This document shows positions 8,158 through 10,875 of a stretch of DNA of 10,875 nucleotides, piece after piece. Numbering within the stretch: position 1 is the first letter of the stretch; each line of letters opens with the position of its first letter. The translations under genes and the position numbers were made by a program. The stretch comes from Bacillota bacterium (GTDB lineage Bacteria; Bacillota_C; Negativicutes; JAEYSJ01). The stretch spans positions 1 to 10,875 of the forward strand of contig JAEYSJ010000239.1 in assembly GCA_023434855.1 (NCBI GenBank), read 5' to 3'. The notes beneath the pieces are model-generated. The model saw only the letters and a list, made by a program, of their open reading frames with translations. It was not told the DNA's origin and ran no database searches.

Positions 8158-10875
8158 TTATTCGAAGTCGTCATCTAAGTCACCCAAATAATCCTGCGGC
8201 CTGACCTTTTTGGTATCTCTGGTCTTGATCTTTTTCGCTGTCTTTTTTAAGGGTAGCTCAAAATCTTCATCCTCTTCAATCTTTGCAGGAATAAACTTGT
8301 CGCTGTCCATTTCCCCAATCTCGGCAATAATATCAAGTTCCTCTTCCAACGGCTCAATATCGTCGCCTGCCTCGAGCTCATCCAACATATCTTCTTCAAT
8401 GTCGGACGGTTTACGATCATGGGGCGCTGGACGCTCCCCTTCCTCGCCTCCTAAACTGAGTTCAAGTTCCTTTGCTGTTTCCTGAACATCCTCATCCGAC
8501 TCACGGATAAGAATTTCCTGAGCGTCTTCAGTCAAAATCTTGACATCAAGGCCAATACTTTGCAACTCTTTTATCAAAACCTTGAATGACTCAGGCACGC
8601 CAGGCTCAGGCACGTTCTCTCCTTTAACAATAGCTTCATAGGTTTTTACACGGCCCACCACATCGTCGGATTTAACAGTCAATAGTTCCTGCAGTGTATA
8701 GGCCGCACCATAAGCTTCCAACGCCCATACTTCCATTTCACCGAACCGCTGACCGCCAAACTGGGCTTTACCACCCAATGGCTGCTGGGTAACCAACGAG
8801 TACGGTCCTGTAGAACGGGCATGAATCTTATCATCTACCAAGTGAGCCAATTTCAAGATATATACATAACCAACCGTAACATGATTATCAAAAGGTTCGC
8901 CGGTCCGCCCGTCAAACAGCTCAGTCTTGCCGTCAGTGGATAATCCCGCCGCTTCCAGAGTTTTAAACACTTCGTCTTCTTTTGCACCATCAAATACCGG
9001 AGTCGCCATATGCACACCGGCAAGATCAGGTTTAGGCAGACCATTTTTTTCTATATCATAACCGACTGACTTAAGCCGCTCTTCAACCACCGGATCTTTA
9101 GCTTTTATTTGCATACCCAGAGCAGCCGCAGCCATTCCTAAGTGGGTTTCCAATACTTGCCCGATATTCATTCGTGAAGGTACGCCAAGCGGATTTAAGA
9201 CTATCTGCACAGGTGTGCCATCCGGCAGGAAGGGCATATCCTCCTCACGCATAATGCGGGATACAACACCCTTATTACCATGACGGCCGGCCATTTTGTC
9301 ACCCTCGGAAATTTTCCGTTTTTGGGCAATGTACACCCGTACTAAATGATTTACGCCTGGCGGCAATTCATCGCCATTTTCCCGGCTAAACACTTTGACA
9401 TCGACGATTTTGCCTGCTTCACCATGAGGCACCCTCAGGGAAGTATCACGAACTTCACGGGCTTTTTCACCAAATATGGCGCGCAGCAACCGTTCTTCAG
9501 CTGTAAGCTCAGTCTCACCTTTAGGCGTGACCTTACCGACTAATATGTCACCTGGCCGAACTTCGGCACCAACGCGGATAATTCCCCTGTCATCCAAATC
9601 CTTCAATACCTCTTCAGCAACATTGGGAATATCCCGGGTGATTTCTTCAGGACCTAATTTGGTATCCCTGGCGTCACACTCATATTCTTCTATATGAATT
9701 GAAGTAAATACATCCTCTTTAACCAGACGCTCACTTAGTAAAATAGCGTCTTCATAGTTGTAACCTTCCCATGGCATAAAAGCTACCAGTACATTAAACC
9801 CCAAAGCCAACTCTCCACGGTCGGTAGACGGTCCGTCAGCCAATACCTGCCCTTTTTCCACCCGCTCCCCTTTAAAAACAATCGGCTTTTGATTAATGCA
9901 AGTACCTTGGTTAGAACGGATAAATTTCAATAGCTTATAAGTATCAAGCGAACCCTTGTCAGTACGTATCTGAACTTCCAATGCGGTTACCTTTTCCACC
10001 AAGCCGGCGTTTTTGGCCAAGACCACTACTCCTGAATCGCGGGCTGCTTTATACTCCATACCTGTACCTACCAATGGTGCCTGTGTCCTTAAAAGAGGTA
10101 CAGCCTGACGCTGCATGTTGGCACCCATCAAAGCCCTGTTGGCGTCGTCATTCTCCAAAAAGGGAATCATGGCAGTAGCTATGGACACCACTTGTTTCGG
10201 CGAAACATCCATATAGTCAACTTTTTCAGCCGGTACAACCAATGTCTCATGTTTGTACCGCACAATTACGCGTGGTGCTTTAAACCAGTTATCATCTGTA
10301 AGCTCTTCATTAGCCTGAGCACAGACTACTTCGTCCTCTTCATCGGCGGTCAAATAACGTACCTCGTCAGTAACTTTGCGGTTTTCCTTATCAATTTTGC
10401 GGTATGGTGTTTCGATAAAACCGAACTCATTGATACGGCCAAAAGTAGCAAGCGAGCCGATAAGACCGATATTCGGACCTTCAGGAGTTTCAATCGGACA
10501 CATACGACCATAATGAGAATGGTGGACGTCACGCACTTCAAAACCTGCGCGCTCCCGACTTAATCCTCCTGGTCCCAAGGCACTCAAGCGGCGTTTATGA
10601 GTTAATTCCGCCAAAGGATTCGTCTGATCCATAAATTGTGATAACTGACTTGAACCGAAAAATTCTTTAATAGCCGCCACAACGGGACGTATATTAATTA
10701 ATGCTTGCGGCGTAATAACATCCACATCCTGAATGGTCATGCGCTCTTTAACGACACGTTCCATCCTTGACAGGCCGATACGAAATTGATTTTGTAAAAG
10801 TTCTCCTACCGAACGAAGACGACGGTTTCCTAAATGGTCAATATCGTCCGGATTGCCATATCCCTCCATCAGATT
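8158..10875 (-). CDS. rpoB: DNA-directed RNA polymerase subunit beta, C-terminal part (runs off window)
   Basis: Beta is the second large catalytic subunit of RNA polymerase and the target of rifampicin. The visible 905 residues run to the stop; the frame is open to the window edge (first codons N-L-M-E-G-Y-G), so roughly the first 300 residues are outside. Seen in order: [20 protein letters not shown], the rifampicin region [20 protein letters not shown] then [95 protein letters not shown], and [20 protein letters not shown]. The Asp, His and Ser corresponding to E. coli 516, 526 and 531 (visible residues 83, 93, 98) are wild type, so no rifampicin resistance is suggested. After the conserved end ([16 protein letters not shown]) comes an acidic tail of about 113 residues with a short lysine-rich patch, ending [11 protein letters not shown]. 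rpoC follows after 23 bases. Confidence 0.98.
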   Translation of the reverse strand, partial: NLMEGYGNPDDIDHLGNRRLRSVGELLQNQFRIGLSRMERVVKERMTIQDVDVITPQALINIRPVVAAIKEFFGSSQLSQFMDQTNPLAELTHKRRLSALGPGGLSRERAGFEVRDVHHSHYGRMCPIETPEGPNIGLIGSLATFGRINEFGFIETPYRKIDKENRKVTDEVRYLTADEEDEVVCAQANEELTDDNWFKAPRVIVRYKHETLVVPAEKVDYMDVSPKQVVSIATAMIPFLENDDANRALMGANMQRQAVPLLRTQAPLVGTGMEYKAARDSGVVVLAKNAGLVEKVTALEVQIRTDKGSLDTYKLLKFIRSNQGTCINQKPIVFKGERVEKGQVLADGPSTDRGELALGFNVLVAFMPWEGYNYEDAILLSERLVKEDVFTSIHIEEYECDARDTKLGPEEITRDIPNVAEEVLKDLDDRGIIRVGAEVRPGDILVGKVTPKGETELTAEERLLRAIFGEKAREVRDTSLRVPHGEAGKIVDVKVFSRENGDELPPGVNHLVRVYIAQKRKISEGDKMAGRHGNKGVVSRIMREEDMPFLPDGTPVQIVLNPLGVPSRMNIGQVLETHLGMAAAALGMQIKAKDPVVEERLKSVGYDIEKNGLPKPDLAGVHMATPVFDGAKEDEVFKTLEAAGLSTDGKTELFDGRTGEPFDNHVTVGYVYILKLAHLVDDKIHARSTGPYSLVTQQPLGGKAQFGGQRFGEMEVWALEAYGAAYTLQELLTVKSDDVVGRVKTYEAIVKGENVPEPGVPESFKVLIKELQSIGLDVKILTEDAQEILIRESDEDVQETAKELELSLGGEEGERPAPHDRKPSDIEEDMLDELEAGDDIEPLEEELDIIAEIGEMDSDKFIPAKIEEDEDFELPLKKTAKKIKTRDTKKVRPQDYLGDLDDDFE

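Overview
This window is a core-genome stretch of a low-to-mid GC Gram-positive-type bacterium (Bacillota). The sequence resembles the Clostridia/Negativicutes side, possibly a Sporomusa-like lineage, but this is a judgement from protein flavour and gene order; no marker here fixes the genus. All genes lie on the minus strand. In transcription order (right to left) they are rpoB (3' part only), rpoC, an L7Ae-type ribosomal protein gene (rplGB/ybxF-like), rpsL, rpsG, fusA and tuf (5' part only). This is the classic rpoBC-str order of Bacillota. I see no plus-strand gene, tRNA, rRNA or CRISPR.

Right to left: 10875-8158 encodes the C-terminal 905 residues of the RNA polymerase beta subunit. A 23-base gap leads to rpoC (8134-4178), which probably starts at TTG. 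The 249-base junction after rpoC holds a strong nested hairpin and then a good sigma-A-type promoter (TTGACA, 17 bases, extended TAAGAT). The str operon (rplGB, rpsL, rpsG, fusA, tuf) can therefore be transcribed on its own as well as by read-through from rpoBC. rplGB-rpsL and fusA-rpsG are separated by about 100 bases, fusA-tuf by 42. The rpsL-rpsG gap is much larger (310 bases) and is almost filled by a 266-base element with imperfect terminal inverted repeats and internal palindromes, which looks like a MITE-type or dispersed intergenic repeat.

Functionally the genes supply the catalytic core of transcription (beta, beta') and the translation machinery (S12, S7, EF-G, EF-Tu and a kink-turn-binding L7Ae-like protein). 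The genes are intact and look wild type at the classical rifampicin and streptomycin sites. There is no exciting new multi-gene system here. The items worth a second look are the repeat element inside the str operon, an apparent three-fold repetition of a roughly 50-residue module inside beta' between the cysteines of its second zinc site, the rpoC/rplGB junction, and small hairpins that hide the ribosome binding sites of rpoC and rplGB.
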